Origin: an uncultured Mucilaginibacter sp.
GTDB lineage: Bacteria > Bacteroidota > Bacteroidia > Sphingobacteriales > Sphingobacteriaceae
Direction: 5' to 3'
Length of the DNA stretch: 64,000 nt
NCBI GenBank assembly: GCA_903891475.1
Contig: CAITEP010000008.1
Span: 1-64,000, forward strand
The translations under genes were made by a program, and so were the position numbers. Below the pieces are notes generated by a model. That model saw nothing but the letters and a program-made list of their open reading frames with translations. It was not told where the DNA came from and did not search any database. Positions 17,184 to 28,000 of this stretch are shown piece after piece. Position 1 is the stretch's first letter, and each line of letters opens with the position of its first letter.

Positions 17184-19223
17184 CTATTTAATTGTAAAAG
17201 TCTTTTTATCAATCCCTACCCCAGTTATGGTTAGCGACTTCCAATTAGGCGGCAATTTACTTTTTACTTGGTTAATGCCCTCGGGAGTAATATCAAGTCC
17301 ACCAAAACCCATCAATATACTTTGAATAATTCCACCTGCACCAGTAGCAAAATACGGGTTAGTTCCGCCTTTGGTTTCGGCAATTACCCTGAATGGAGGG
17401 TTCAGGTTAGGCTCGTAGGCATCTTTAAAAAAATGATAGGCTTTTTCACCGTTTCCTAACCTAGCATACAAAAGGGCGAATATCCCTTGAGTCATGGCTG
17501 GTGTACCTTCATTTGGCACCCTGGTTTCGTAGTAAGCCAAATCTTTCTTTATTTGATTTTCATCAGTTATGTTTTTAAGCGGGTAAGCCAATAAATTAAC
17601 ATCGGCTTGTTTAATCCCTTCACCTTTATAGCTATCAAATTCTTTTATCACGCCATCACTAAATTTTGATATAGGAATGTTTTGCGCAACCAATTCCCAA
17701 TCCTCATTTGCTTTAAGCCCAAGTAATTTAGCAGCAGATATTGCGCTCCTCAAGTTCGCGATTGCAGCGGCATTGGTAAACGCGTCATTATCAACATTCT
17801 CGGCCCATTCGTCGGATGCTACTACATCCTTAATATCAAAATGACCTGCGCCATTACGCTCCACTCTACTTGCCCAAAAATCGGCAGTTGCCGATATAAT
17901 TGGCCAACCTTTTTCGAGCAACCAATTTTTATCTTGTGTAACACAATAATAATTCCAAGCTGCCAAACCAACACAAGCTGTAATATGATGCTCAAACGGA
18001 CCGCTTAATGCCCAAACCGGGGTTTCTTCTACGCCTGTTTCAGCACTTTCCCAAGGATACATGGCCCCTTTATAACCATGCGAAAACGCGTTTTGCTTAG
18101 CAACTGCCAAACGTTGATACCTATATTCAATAACCGATTTTGCAATTTCTGGATGCAATACCAATAAGGCAGGGTACATCCATAAATCGGAGTCCCAAAA
18201 AACGTGCCCGTTATAGCCTAAACCTGATAAGCCCATTGGTGATGGTGAGTAGGCAGTCCCTTCTCTCGAAAAAGAATATAAATGGTAAAGCATGCTGTGT
18301 ATATCCTGTTGCGCTTGTGGGTCGCCTTCAATTTGTATATCACTTTTCCATAAATCTTCCCATACTTGCTGATGGAATTTCACCAACCGGTCACGACCTT
18401 CCAATTTAGCAAAAACAGTTAAACGCTCTGCCTGATTCAATGGGTCGGCATCATGCGCAGATGTAATAGACGACCCAGCAAGCGCGTAATTATAGGTTTG
18501 TCCGGCTTTAATTTGCCTGCTAAACTTCATTAAATGCATGTTATTATCCCACATTTCATGAATTACACGTGGTTCGGTGCCATGTTCCTCATTAAATAAA
18601 AAAGTATTTGAAGCGCATAATTGCAGTTTTCCGGTCGGGCTTTTTGCGGTTGATGTCAATAAACTTATGGTAACATGAGGCCTATCAATTTCGTTATAAT
18701 AATTTTGAACATCCTTTAAAGCATCTGGTGCTTCCATTATACTGGCTGCAGTAATGTTAATTGGCTTTTTAGCCGAAACAGAAATATCCATTAAAACTGT
18801 AAAGGGCAATTGCCGCAATGAATAATAAGTGTATTTTATGGTAGCTTTATCACCATAGTCAAAAGTTGTAGTGAAGGCAGCTTTTTGCATATCCAACTCT
18901 TGCTTAAAATTGGTGATATTTTTAGCATCAATACGCCTACCATCAATTTCCATATACATGTTAAGCAAGTTAAAGCTATTCAAAAAATTGCTTACCCTAC
19001 CTCTTCCATATAAATCATACGCGCCTGCAAGTACCACATTTTTTACCTTAAACGGTTCAGGAGATGATACGATACCTATCATTCCGTTTGCTACCGTAAT
19101 GCCATAATAGTTTGATGGGTCAATTTTATCGGCCTTTATAATCCATTTATTGGCATCTTGAGCATATACACATTGGCTGATAGTTGCTACCAACGCTACA
19201 TTAAAAAACCATTTAAGTTTCAT
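17184..19223 (-). CDS. Secreted GH65 family glycoside hydrolase
   Basis: A 679-residue secreted protein (signal peptide about 1-22) with GH65 architecture: an N-terminal beta-sandwich (about 25-290) and an (alpha/alpha)6 barrel. Signature blocks are GLSGLGYNGHVFWDSDLWMYP (331-351), KGAMYPWESAETGVEETP (385-402) and VVASDEWAENVDNDAFTN (467-484), where E472 is the likely catalytic acid. GH65 contains phosphorylases and hydrolases of alpha-glucosides such as trehalose and kojibiose. A secreted form lacking ready access to free phosphate suggests a hydrolase, such as an acid-trehalase-like or kojibiose/nigerose-type enzyme. It lies between two haloperoxidase paralogues, 17 and 8 bases from them. 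Confidence 0.82.
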   Translation of the reverse strand: MKLKWFFNVALVATISQCVYAQDANKWIIKADKIDPSNYYGITVANGMIGIVSSPEPFKVKNVVLAGAYDLYGRGRVSNFLNSFNLLNMYMEIDGRRIDAKNITNFKQELDMQKAAFTTTFDYGDKATIKYTYYSLRQLPFTVLMDISVSAKKPINITAASIMEAPDALKDVQNYYNEIDRPHVTISLLTSTAKSPTGKLQLCASNTFLFNEEHGTEPRVIHEMWDNNMHLMKFSRQIKAGQTYNYALAGSSITSAHDADPLNQAERLTVFAKLEGRDRLVKFHQQVWEDLWKSDIQIEGDPQAQQDIHSMLYHLYSFSREGTAYSPSPMGLSGLGYNGHVFWDSDLWMYPALLVLHPEIAKSVIEYRYQRLAVAKQNAFSHGYKGAMYPWESAETGVEETPVWALSGPFEHHITACVGLAAWNYYCVTQDKNWLLEKGWPIISATADFWASRVERNGAGHFDIKDVVASDEWAENVDNDAFTNAAAIANLRSAISAAKLLGLKANEDWELVAQNIPISKFSDGVIKEFDSYKGEGIKQADVNLLAYPLKNITDENQIKKDLAYYETRVPNEGTPAMTQGIFALLYARLGNGEKAYHFFKDAYEPNLNPPFRVIAETKGGTNPYFATGAGGIIQSILMGFGGLDITPEGINQVKSKLPPNWKSLTITGVGIDKKTFTIK

Positions 19224-19231
19224 AGCGATAC

Positions 19232-20560
19232 TTATTTTAAATTCATTTTTAACTTTTTAATCACAATTTGGCCAATTTCTTGTCCTTCGGCGGTACCCAC
19301 CTTACATGAGTTTTTATAATGAATACCCCCATACACCCTTGATATGGATGCCGAAGCGGCAGCTTCGCGGAAGGATTTAAACGACAATGAATCAATACCA
19401 AACTCTGATTCTGAATTATCGGTATAGTTGAATTTATCGCCATAAAAACTAGTCAAAACTTCTGCAGCAGCCGATGAAATCACAGCGTGTCCACTGGTAT
19501 ATTCAGGGAAAGGCGGTGTTTGTATATATGGCTTCCAATCAGCATTAAAATATTTCTTTATGACTGTTTCTGGCCTCACATAATTAAATTTATATTTTAA
19601 ATACCAACAGTTAATAAAACCATCAAAAATACCTATTGCGGTTTTAGTATATACACAAACTGTTTTATTAAAGTCCGATTTGCTATTTCTGGTAGCAATC
19701 CCTGCAATATTCATCCAATGGCCTGCTGGCGAGAATTTTTTGGTAGCAAACATGGCATGACCAATAACGTTTAATTTAAAAGCGTTATCATCCCAAAAAT
19801 CGGCAACATGTTTTTGTTCTACAGTAAGGCTATCCACAATGTTTTTAACTTGCATTAAAGCTTGATAAAACGTACTCTTTTTATCCTTTACATTAAAAAC
19901 CGGAGGGTTAGCGGGAATTAATTGGGAGGCCGAATCTAAAACCATTGGTCTAATTTCGCCCCAATGTGGTTCAAGAGCCGAAGCATACATGGGAGGGGTT
20001 GGTATCCACCTACCATCTTCCTGCTTCACTGTATATTTGCTTGCTGAGCGGGTTTGAGGATAATGGTCTGCCTTACTCCATTTTAATATTCTTTTGGCAA
20101 CAGTGTCAGCATATTCAACTGAACTATCAAAAACATCACTAGGTAACCCTGCTTCTTTTGCCCTTGTTTTTAATTCTGCTACATATTGATCCATACTACC
20201 TTCGGGGAAAGTTACCGCATTCCCTACCTGACAAAAAGCCAAAAGAGCTGCAAATTGATAATCCACTTCCTTTCCTTTAGCCACTGATGGAATAGCTTTC
20301 AAACCAGTTAACTGCCCGGCTAATGATTTATAATTTGCGGTATCTCCTTTTGCAATTACCTCATAAGCGGCAATATTTGCATATGTGTAGTTACGTGAGG
20401 CAACCACAGGTGGAAAATTATTTTCTAAAACAATGTCGTTCAATTTTTTAACAGTAGTTCGGTACAATTCGGGATCATGAAGTACTTTATCAAAATTCGG
20501 CTTTTTACAAGCAAAAAATAGTTGCATCAACAATAAAAACAGGAGTTGATTCTTTTTCAT
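19232..20560 (-). CDS. Vanadium-dependent haloperoxidase / PAP2-type lipoprotein (copy 2)
   Basis: A 442-residue lipoprotein (lipobox FFAC) clearly paralogous to the gene at 15838-17166 along its whole length: shared VVASRNY, FPEGSM, RWIPTPP, PHWGEIRPMVL, HVADFWDDN, KKFSPAGHWM and RPETVIKKYF. The vanadate/phosphate site is complete and closer to consensus than in copy 1: K-x6-RP in KYKFNYVRP, TSGHAVIS, and SR-x5-H in SRVYGGIH. It is first in the three-gene block, 8 bases before the GH65 gene. Probably periplasmic or outer-membrane anchored. Substrate unknown. Confidence 0.77.
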   Translation of the reverse strand: MKKNQLLFLLLMQLFFACKKPNFDKVLHDPELYRTTVKKLNDIVLENNFPPVVASRNYTYANIAAYEVIAKGDTANYKSLAGQLTGLKAIPSVAKGKEVDYQFAALLAFCQVGNAVTFPEGSMDQYVAELKTRAKEAGLPSDVFDSSVEYADTVAKRILKWSKADHYPQTRSASKYTVKQEDGRWIPTPPMYASALEPHWGEIRPMVLDSASQLIPANPPVFNVKDKKSTFYQALMQVKNIVDSLTVEQKHVADFWDDNAFKLNVIGHAMFATKKFSPAGHWMNIAGIATRNSKSDFNKTVCVYTKTAIGIFDGFINCWYLKYKFNYVRPETVIKKYFNADWKPYIQTPPFPEYTSGHAVISSAAAEVLTSFYGDKFNYTDNSESEFGIDSLSFKSFREAAASASISRVYGGIHYKNSCKVGTAEGQEIGQIVIKKLKMNLK

Positions 20561-20778
20561 TTTTAATCTTTATTTAACAAAAAAATTCAGTGTTTTACCC
20601 ATATTGGTGATGGGTTTTACTTGCTAAAGTAGGGTTTTTATTGTAATTTTGAAAGTTTTTAAAGTTTAATTACAAAGAAATTTTATTACTTAATAAATTT
20701 TTTAATAGTTGAATGCTTGTTCAACTTTAAAAAACAAAAAGCATAAACCATTAGTTTTTAAAAACTTATATTTTTACA

Positions 20779-21711
20779 ATGAAAAGAGTTATAATTATTA
20801 TTTCAGCATGTTTGATTATCTGTTTAGTTGCTATTTATTTAATTCAAATATCCAACAAAACAATAAGCCAAACTACCATAAACAATACCTCTGAAGGGAA
20901 TGTGTCGAAATTTTTATTGTACGAAAACAATTGGTTAAAATGGTGGCCAGGCGAAAAAGATTTAAAAAACAGATCCTTTTCGTACAACGGTATTAAGTAC
21001 ACATTTGAGAAAAAGACAAATAGTGGATTATATTTAAATATTAATGATGGTAAGAGGACTTTAAAAGGCGAAATGTTGTTTTTTCCAATAGATATGGCTA
21101 AAACAAAATTAACTTTTAATATTGATTCAATTAATTGGAGCGGTACCATCAACCCTATTTCGCGTTACCTTGAATACCGTAAAATAAATTCAGAAGTTAC
21201 CAAAATCCTTTATTCGTTCTATAATTATATGAATGATCCAAAGCAAGTTTATGGTTATGAAATTCATTTAAGCAAAGTAAAAGATTCTGTTATGTTGGTT
21301 AGTTTAACTACTATAAATCAATATCCATCGCCAATAATTATTGAAAAAATGGTTCTAGATATTAAACAACAAATAAAGGCACAAAATGGTATTGAAACTA
21401 ATTATCCTATGTTAAATGTTACCCAGCTAGGTAAAGAAAATTATCAGGTAATGGTGGCAATACCTACAAATAAAGTTTTAAAACCTGGAAAAAACACCGT
21501 AGTTAACAAAATGATTTTAGGTAATATTTTAGAGGCCAAAATTATTGGGGGATCAAATACCATTCAAGATGCTTTTAATCAAATAAAAATTTTCATGAAA
21601 GATCATAGGTTATCATCCCCTGCTATTCCATTTGAATCAATGATTACTGATAGGTCAAAACAACCCGACAGCTCTAAATGGGTTACAAAAATTTATTATC
21701 CTATACTTTAA
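20779..21711 (+). CDS. Membrane-anchored protein with GyrI-like effector-binding C-terminus
   Basis: A 310-residue protein with one N-terminal membrane helix (residues 2-23), an extracytoplasmic domain, and a C-terminal part of about 150 residues resembling the GyrI/SOUL-like small-molecule-binding fold (ILEAKIIGG, then a helix and a short terminal strand KWVTKIYYPI). Similar proteins in Bacteroidota are usually annotated as GyrI-like or SRPBCC-domain proteins of unknown role. It runs against the direction of the glycan locus, and its stop codon directly abuts that of the leftward FG-GAP gene with no base between. No regulatory helix-turn-helix is visible. Family call tentative. Confidence 0.5.
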   Translation: MKRVIIIISACLIICLVAIYLIQISNKTISQTTINNTSEGNVSKFLLYENNWLKWWPGEKDLKNRSFSYNGIKYTFEKKTNSGLYLNINDGKRTLKGEMLFFPIDMAKTKLTFNIDSINWSGTINPISRYLEYRKINSEVTKILYSFYNYMNDPKQVYGYEIHLSKVKDSVMLVSLTTINQYPSPIIIEKMVLDIKQQIKAQNGIETNYPMLNVTQLGKENYQVMVAIPTNKVLKPGKNTVVNKMILGNILEAKIIGGSNTIQDAFNQIKIFMKDHRLSSPAIPFESMITDRSKQPDSSKWVTKIYYPIL

Positions 21712-24700
21712 CTATTTAGTTATTTTAACTATCCTGCCATCGTAGGTTAACGCTACATAAACATTTTTAAATCCTTTTAAGGGTTTGATATAGGATAATT
21801 CTTGAAAATTTAATGCTGAATTTACCCAATAATCAGGATTTGAAAAGTGTTTACTTTGCTTATCATAATGCAATTCGGCTAATCCTAAGGCATCATATTT
21901 ACCTTCGTATGGCACAACACCCCAAAAATTCCCATTTATCAAGAAACTGTTTTTAGCATCGGAATTGGGTAATATCGACTTTATCGGTGCTTGTTGAAAC
22001 AAATAAGGCAATTCAGTAAACGACTTTGCACGTAAAACATCACTAATAAATATACTGCTAAACTGGTTCGCGATTAATTTTTGACCTTCATCCAGCTTAT
22101 CTTTAAAAATCTCGTTGGTAGTTTTGTCAGCCATTTTTTGGTAGCTCAACCATTCTTTTTTTAGGTATGGCAGTTCTTGTTCCAAATCATTCTTAGGTCT
22201 GAATGGATAATAATTTCCTTTAAAATAGTAAGATAGTATCAAATCATTCTTGCCATCGTTATCAACATCATTATTGTATGCGAACAAAGGTTGAGTGCTA
22301 CTTACATTGTATTTATTATTTAAGCCCCAGTTTCCAAGAATCAAATCTTCTTTACCATCGTTGTCTAAATCAACAATTGCGGCAGATAGCCACCAACCTT
22401 TTTCATTATCGAGCACTTGACTTGAAAACTTATTGAATTTCTTACCGTCATTCAAAAAGATATAAACTGGTTGCCATTCTGCAGTAATCACCATATCTTG
22501 TTTGCCATTATGATCCAAATCTCCGAAAGCCATATTGGTAATGTAAGGTATACTGGTTAAATCTGTAAATTGATTTTCAGGCGCTACATCAAATTTTCCT
22601 TTCCCGGTATTTAAAAGAATAATTGATTTTGAAGGAGCAGTATAATTTTTAAAAGAAACCGCATTATTTAAAAAAATATCAACCAAACCATCGCCATTAA
22701 AATCAAAAAGATACATTTTTGAATACCTAGCAGTAATTTTAGGTAGTGGTTGATATTCAAAGGTATTATTGCCTTTATTTATAAATAACCGAGGTTGGGC
22801 AATATTTTCTTTGTCAATAAATGGGTGGTTTGAACTCAATACTACCAAATCAAGTAGTCCATCATTGTTTACATCGATCCATTGCGCATCAATATCACCT
22901 AAGTTTTGGAATTTTTGAAACTCCGGAACAATTATCTTTTTGTAGCTACCATCCTTATTACCTACTAATAAATACTTAGCCTCATCAGGCACACCACCAA
23001 CATAAATATCATCAACACCATCATTGTTCATATCGGCAATGGCAATTGCTGGCGTGTGAGGAAGATAAGTATGTGGTAATAAGGCGTAATAATTAAAATC
23101 AGGGGTTTCAAATGTTTTGACTGATGCCAAATTTTTTACTTCAACTTTTTTGCTTTCAAATTGTTTTTTACTTTCAATAAATGAGCCTATGAAGTCTTGA
23201 AGATTGTCAGTATGTTGGGTATTTGATTTATTATAAACCAAGGTATTTTTTTGATTGTATTTAAAATTTTTAATAATCTGGTACGAATTATCCGGCCAAA
23301 TCAATAATAACTCTTTGGCTTTATCATCAGGCAAAAAGGTAAAACACAAACTGGAACTCAAGTTACTCTCAAACGCGTTACTTGTTTGAATTTCTTGGTG
23401 GTCAACCTGTTTGTTCGATTTTAAGAAAAACCGGGTACCAATTCCATTCTTGTTTTGGTTGGTATATTTAACATCATATTTTAAAAATATTGGCTTTTTA
23501 TTACCACTATGCTCAATAGTATTATTTCGGTATATATAGGCTGGCTCATTCATATTGTTGGTAACAATTTCCATGTCGCCATCGTTGTCAAGGTCTACTG
23601 CTACTGAACCAGCTGATATGGAAGGTTTTTCCATATCATTATACTTTGAAACATCATCAAATTTTAGATTATTTCCACCTGCATATAGGAAATTATGAAC
23701 CGCACCATTGGGCATCATGTTAATTTTGCTTCTATCAAACTTACGGCTGGCCCGGTAGGCGTTAATTACATCCGGATCACCTAAATACTTAAGGTAATCC
23801 ATATCGTTTAATCTTTTTTTAATGCCATTCGAAAAAAACAAGTCCTTTTTACCGTCCATGTCAAAATCCTGCACCAGCGGAGACCATGTCCAATCGGTAG
23901 CCGATACCCCGGAATAGAGACTTAAATCAACAAACTTATTCCCCTTGCCAACATTCAGTTGCAAAGAGTTTTTGGAATATTGATAGTAAAAACCGCTATT
24001 TACTTCCTGGTTATAAATGTCCAAAGGCTCATCATTTATGGTCGATCTTAATACTTTAATATCTTCAGGAAGCATATCAGTAGTTAATAAATCTAAATAA
24101 CCATCTTTATTAATATCACTAATGGTATTCCCCATCGAAAATAAACTGGTATGCCCAAAAGCACTCTTTAATTGCTCCTTAAAAGTGCCGTCATGCTGGT
24201 TAACGTAGTAGTAATCTTGTTCAAAAAAATCATTACTTACATAAATATCATCCCACCCATCATTATTAAAATCGCCAACACTTACACCAAGTCCATAACC
24301 TATTGGCGCCGCGTATATGCCTGATTTGAGCGTAACATCAGTAAAATGTCCTTTATCGTTTCTAAATAAATGATCGCCAGCATCATGACTATATTTAAAC
24401 CTTTGTGATGAGTCGCCATAAGTATCATTGCTATGAACAGATGAGGTTAATAAAAACATATCTAGGTCTCCATCTTTATCATAATCAAAAAATGAAGCTT
24501 GGGTTGAAAATCCTGCAAAATCAAGTCCATATTTGGCTGCACTTTCGGTAAAGGTTAAATCTCCGTTGTTGATATATAATTGATTTTTACCCTTAAAATT
24601 ATTATATCCCGAAACAACTGTAACATAAATATCCAATAAGCCATCTCCATTTATATCAACAAGGGTAACACCGGTTTTCCAATCGCCAGTACCCGCTACA

Positions 24701-25041
24701 CCCGCTTTTTTTGTAATATCCTCGAATTTAAAGTTTCCCTTATTTATATAAAGTTTGTTTTCGCCTTGGTTTGATACGAAATACAAGTCTTCAAGCCCAT
24801 CGTTATTAAAGTCACCAGCAGCTACCCCAGCGCCATTGTAGTAGTACAGATAGTCGAGTATATTGCGGGTATCTGATTCCTTATTTTCATTAACAAAATT
24901 TACCCCTGTTTGCTTTGGATCAAGTAAGGTGAAAATTTTCTTATTATTGTTTTCGGTATTGTGCTTGCAAGAAAATAATAAGGTTAATAAAAATAAACTG
25001 TATAAGTTAGGTATAAATTTCTTTAAGAGTTTTACTTGCAT
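21712..25041 (-). CDS. FG-GAP/VCBS repeat lipoprotein with ASPIC/UnbV domain (copy 1)
   Basis: A 1,109-residue lipoprotein (LLFSC, Cys 25) made of many FG-GAP/VCBS beta-propeller repeats with Ca-binding D-x-[DN]-x-DG loops, for example DFNNDGLEDLY, DINGDGLLDIYV, DYDKDGDLDMF and DFNGDGLVDIF. The pattern is two propeller halves around a central ASPIC/UnbV segment (about residues 535-615, with NKNGIGTRFFL and LLLIWPDNSYQIIKN). Proteins of this kind are found beside SusCD genes in Bacteroidota. Their role is unknown, with cell-surface carbohydrate or ligand binding the usual guess. It follows its paralogue by 9 bases in the susCD operon. Confidence 0.85.
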   Translation of the reverse strand: MQVKLLKKFIPNLYSLFLLTLLFSCKHNTENNNKKIFTLLDPKQTGVNFVNENKESDTRNILDYLYYYNGAGVAAGDFNNDGLEDLYFVSNQGENKLYINKGNFKFEDITKKAGVAGTGDWKTGVTLVDINGDGLLDIYVTVVSGYNNFKGKNQLYINNGDLTFTESAAKYGLDFAGFSTQASFFDYDKDGDLDMFLLTSSVHSNDTYGDSSQRFKYSHDAGDHLFRNDKGHFTDVTLKSGIYAAPIGYGLGVSVGDFNNDGWDDIYVSNDFFEQDYYYVNQHDGTFKEQLKSAFGHTSLFSMGNTISDINKDGYLDLLTTDMLPEDIKVLRSTINDEPLDIYNQEVNSGFYYQYSKNSLQLNVGKGNKFVDLSLYSGVSATDWTWSPLVQDFDMDGKKDLFFSNGIKKRLNDMDYLKYLGDPDVINAYRASRKFDRSKINMMPNGAVHNFLYAGGNNLKFDDVSKYNDMEKPSISAGSVAVDLDNDGDMEIVTNNMNEPAYIYRNNTIEHSGNKKPIFLKYDVKYTNQNKNGIGTRFFLKSNKQVDHQEIQTSNAFESNLSSSLCFTFLPDDKAKELLLIWPDNSYQIIKNFKYNQKNTLVYNKSNTQHTDNLQDFIGSFIESKKQFESKKVEVKNLASVKTFETPDFNYYALLPHTYLPHTPAIAIADMNNDGVDDIYVGGVPDEAKYLLVGNKDGSYKKIIVPEFQKFQNLGDIDAQWIDVNNDGLLDLVVLSSNHPFIDKENIAQPRLFINKGNNTFEYQPLPKITARYSKMYLFDFNGDGLVDIFLNNAVSFKNYTAPSKSIILLNTGKGKFDVAPENQFTDLTSIPYITNMAFGDLDHNGKQDMVITAEWQPVYIFLNDGKKFNKFSSQVLDNEKGWWLSAAIVDLDNDGKEDLILGNWGLNNKYNVSSTQPLFAYNNDVDNDGKNDLILSYYFKGNYYPFRPKNDLEQELPYLKKEWLSYQKMADKTTNEIFKDKLDEGQKLIANQFSSIFISDVLRAKSFTELPYLFQQAPIKSILPNSDAKNSFLINGNFWGVVPYEGKYDALGLAELHYDKQSKHFSNPDYWVNSALNFQELSYIKPLKGFKNVYVALTYDGRIVKITK

Positions 25042-25050
25042 ATTTTTATC

Positions 25051-28000
25051 TTATTGTAATTGATATACCTTTAACGCGCTATCATTTATTCCAAAAAGAA
25101 TATCTTTTTTACCTAAACTATTTTTAATTAAAATTGACGAGTTAACTTGTCCTTTTAAATTAATTCCACTTATTATTGATGGCAAGTAATTAAATTTACC
25201 GTTTTGGTAAGTATAAATTTGACCATAATTAGCATCTAGTCGTCCAACTTCTGGTTTAAACCCATAGAAGTTGCCCGCCAATATGATTTCGTTGCTTCCA
25301 TTGCTAAAAATATCATCACAAATAATTGTATTTACACTCGAAAGTTGCGCATTAACAGGCAAGGCAATACACTTAAAATCTTTCCCCTTATTAAAAAACA
25401 CCGCGGAATATAAGTAATTGATTTCATGCCTTTCCGCGCCTTGCAGCATATCATCGGTAAAAACCTCATTAAATGGTTTACCTGCATAGTCCTGATATTT
25501 TAGAAAGCGTTTTTTTAGGATAGGCAATTGCCCAACCAAATCGGGTTTCATATGGAAAACATAAGGAACATGATCGCTCTTATACATCTCGGTTACACAT
25601 TCCTTGGTACCATTATTGTCAAAGTCTTTAATGTAAATACGCATAGGCTCAGTTTCTGAGGCTTTAAATTTTGTATTTAAACCAAGGTTGCCAGCTACAA
25701 TATCCAATTTACCATCTCCATCTATATCAGCTACTTCTAAGCTACTCCACCAACCTTTATAATTATTCAATGATTTATCTTCAACAAATTTCCCTTTATA
25801 ATTTTTAAAGATTCTTATGCCCATCCAATTTCCGGCAACAATCAAATCAGGATAGCCATCATTATCCAAATCAGCCCATTTGGCTGCCGTTACCATACCC
25901 AACCTTGTGCTATCACCTAATACCTGTTTTGATACATCGGTAAAATGACCATCACCGTTGTTATGCATAACGTATGATTTTGGTGACGATCCGTATACAC
26001 CTGGAATGCTTCTACCTCCAATAAATAAATCTAAATGACCATCCTTATCATAATCGCAAGCAGTAATTACCGACGCGTTTACTGCTGCAGGGATGGTTTT
26101 ATTTGGATTACGTTTAAAATGTCCTTTCCCATCATTTTCGAAAAACCTAGGGAAATAAATTGGCGTTCCCGCTTCTTCGGCATTACCCCCAACTCCCATA
26201 ATTAATTCCTGCTTGCCATCGCCATTAAAATCACCAAAAACAGCACCCGCAGTTTCAAGATAGGTCTGCTTTTCAAAATCTTCAGGTACAGACCTTGTAA
26301 ATTTACCATCCTTTTGTTGCGTATAAATTGCCGATGGGCTACCTTTTGATCCTCCAAAATAAAAATCAGTTAAACCATCATTATTTACATCACCTTTAGC
26401 CATATATGGGTTTTCGGTTGACAGCATTTGGAGCATCAGTTTTTCATTGTCAAAATCAATAAAATCATCTTCTACATGTACCGGTACCTTATCAAAGGTT
26501 GATTTAGATGTTTCCGCAAACAAAGGTTTAATTGGTTTTGTGTTGAAGTTATATTTAAGCTTAGCATTTATTTGCTGAAAAGTATATGCTTTATTCGTTT
26601 TCAGGTTTTTTATAACCTCATAATTACCACCTGGCCATATTATTTGAACTGAATCTAATTGCGCGCATTTACCCAAGCCAATGGTTAATAAATTGGGTGA
26701 AGTGCAACTTTGAAAGCCTCGTGTTGGCTGGTTATAATAAATTAAATTATTACCCTTTGAATAAGTTTTAATGGTAGTACCCACACCAAATGTGTTTAAA
26801 CCAATCCCTTTCAATTTAATTTGTATGTAATTGTTTTTATATTTTTCCGCGTTGTTTTTGTAAACAAAAACGGGCATATTTACATTGTTTACTACCAAAT
26901 CATTATCCCCGTCATTATCCAAATCGCCATAAGCAGCACCATTACTAAATGATGGCGTTGCAAGTCCATATTCTTCGGCCTTATTAGTGAAGGTTAAATT
27001 GTGATTGTTTAAAAACGCGTAATTTGATTGCGGACTTGATTTCATTTTTTCGGTAAAATCTTTAAAATCAAATTTTTTGTGCCCTTGAGCAATAATGGCC
27101 ATATTGTCGCGATTACCTAAAAACTCTATATAATCCTGATCGGTAAGGTCTTTATAAATACCGTTCGAAACAAAAATATCCTTCCAACCATCATTATCCA
27201 TATCAAACATTAAGGCTCCCCAACTCCAGTCGGTAGCGGCAACACCCGAATAAAACGCGGTTTCAGAAAAAGTACCGTTTCCATTATTTACTTGCAAGCA
27301 GTTTTGCATATACTGGTTATAATAACCGTCCCTCAGTTTCATTTTCTTTACATCATAGTTTTCGAACGATGTCATTTGCTTTAAACGCTTATCACCTTCG
27401 GGAAGCATTTCGGTTGTAAAAACATCATATTGCCCATCATTATTGATATCTGCTATATCCGAACCCATTGAAGCGGTACTTAAATGCCCCATTTCATTTT
27501 GAATATCTTCCTTAAAAGTTCCGTTTTTTTGGTTGATATATAAATAATCGCGCTCAAAAAAATCGTTCGATACATATATATCTGGATAACCATCTTGATT
27601 AATATCAACAACCGATACCCCAAGACCAAAACCAATATCTGATGAATAAATACCTGATTCTTTGGTAACATTGGTAAAATGCCCATTATCATTCCTGTAT
27701 AAACGTGCGCCACCTAATTTATCAGTTACTTCACGTAGATTTTGAGTAAAATCAAACGATTCAATTGGCCTGAATGAATTATTTAGCACAAAGCAATCCA
27801 AATCGCCGTCGTTGTCGTAATCAAAAAATATGGCTTGAGTAGATAAGCCTTTATCGCTCAACCCATATTTTTCTGCCTCCTCCTTAAACGTGCCGTCATG
27901 CTGATTAATATATAATTCATTTCCTCTGGTTTCATCGGGCCCATTGCCACTATGGCAAACATAAATATCCAGCCAACCATCTCCATTTATATCCACCAAA

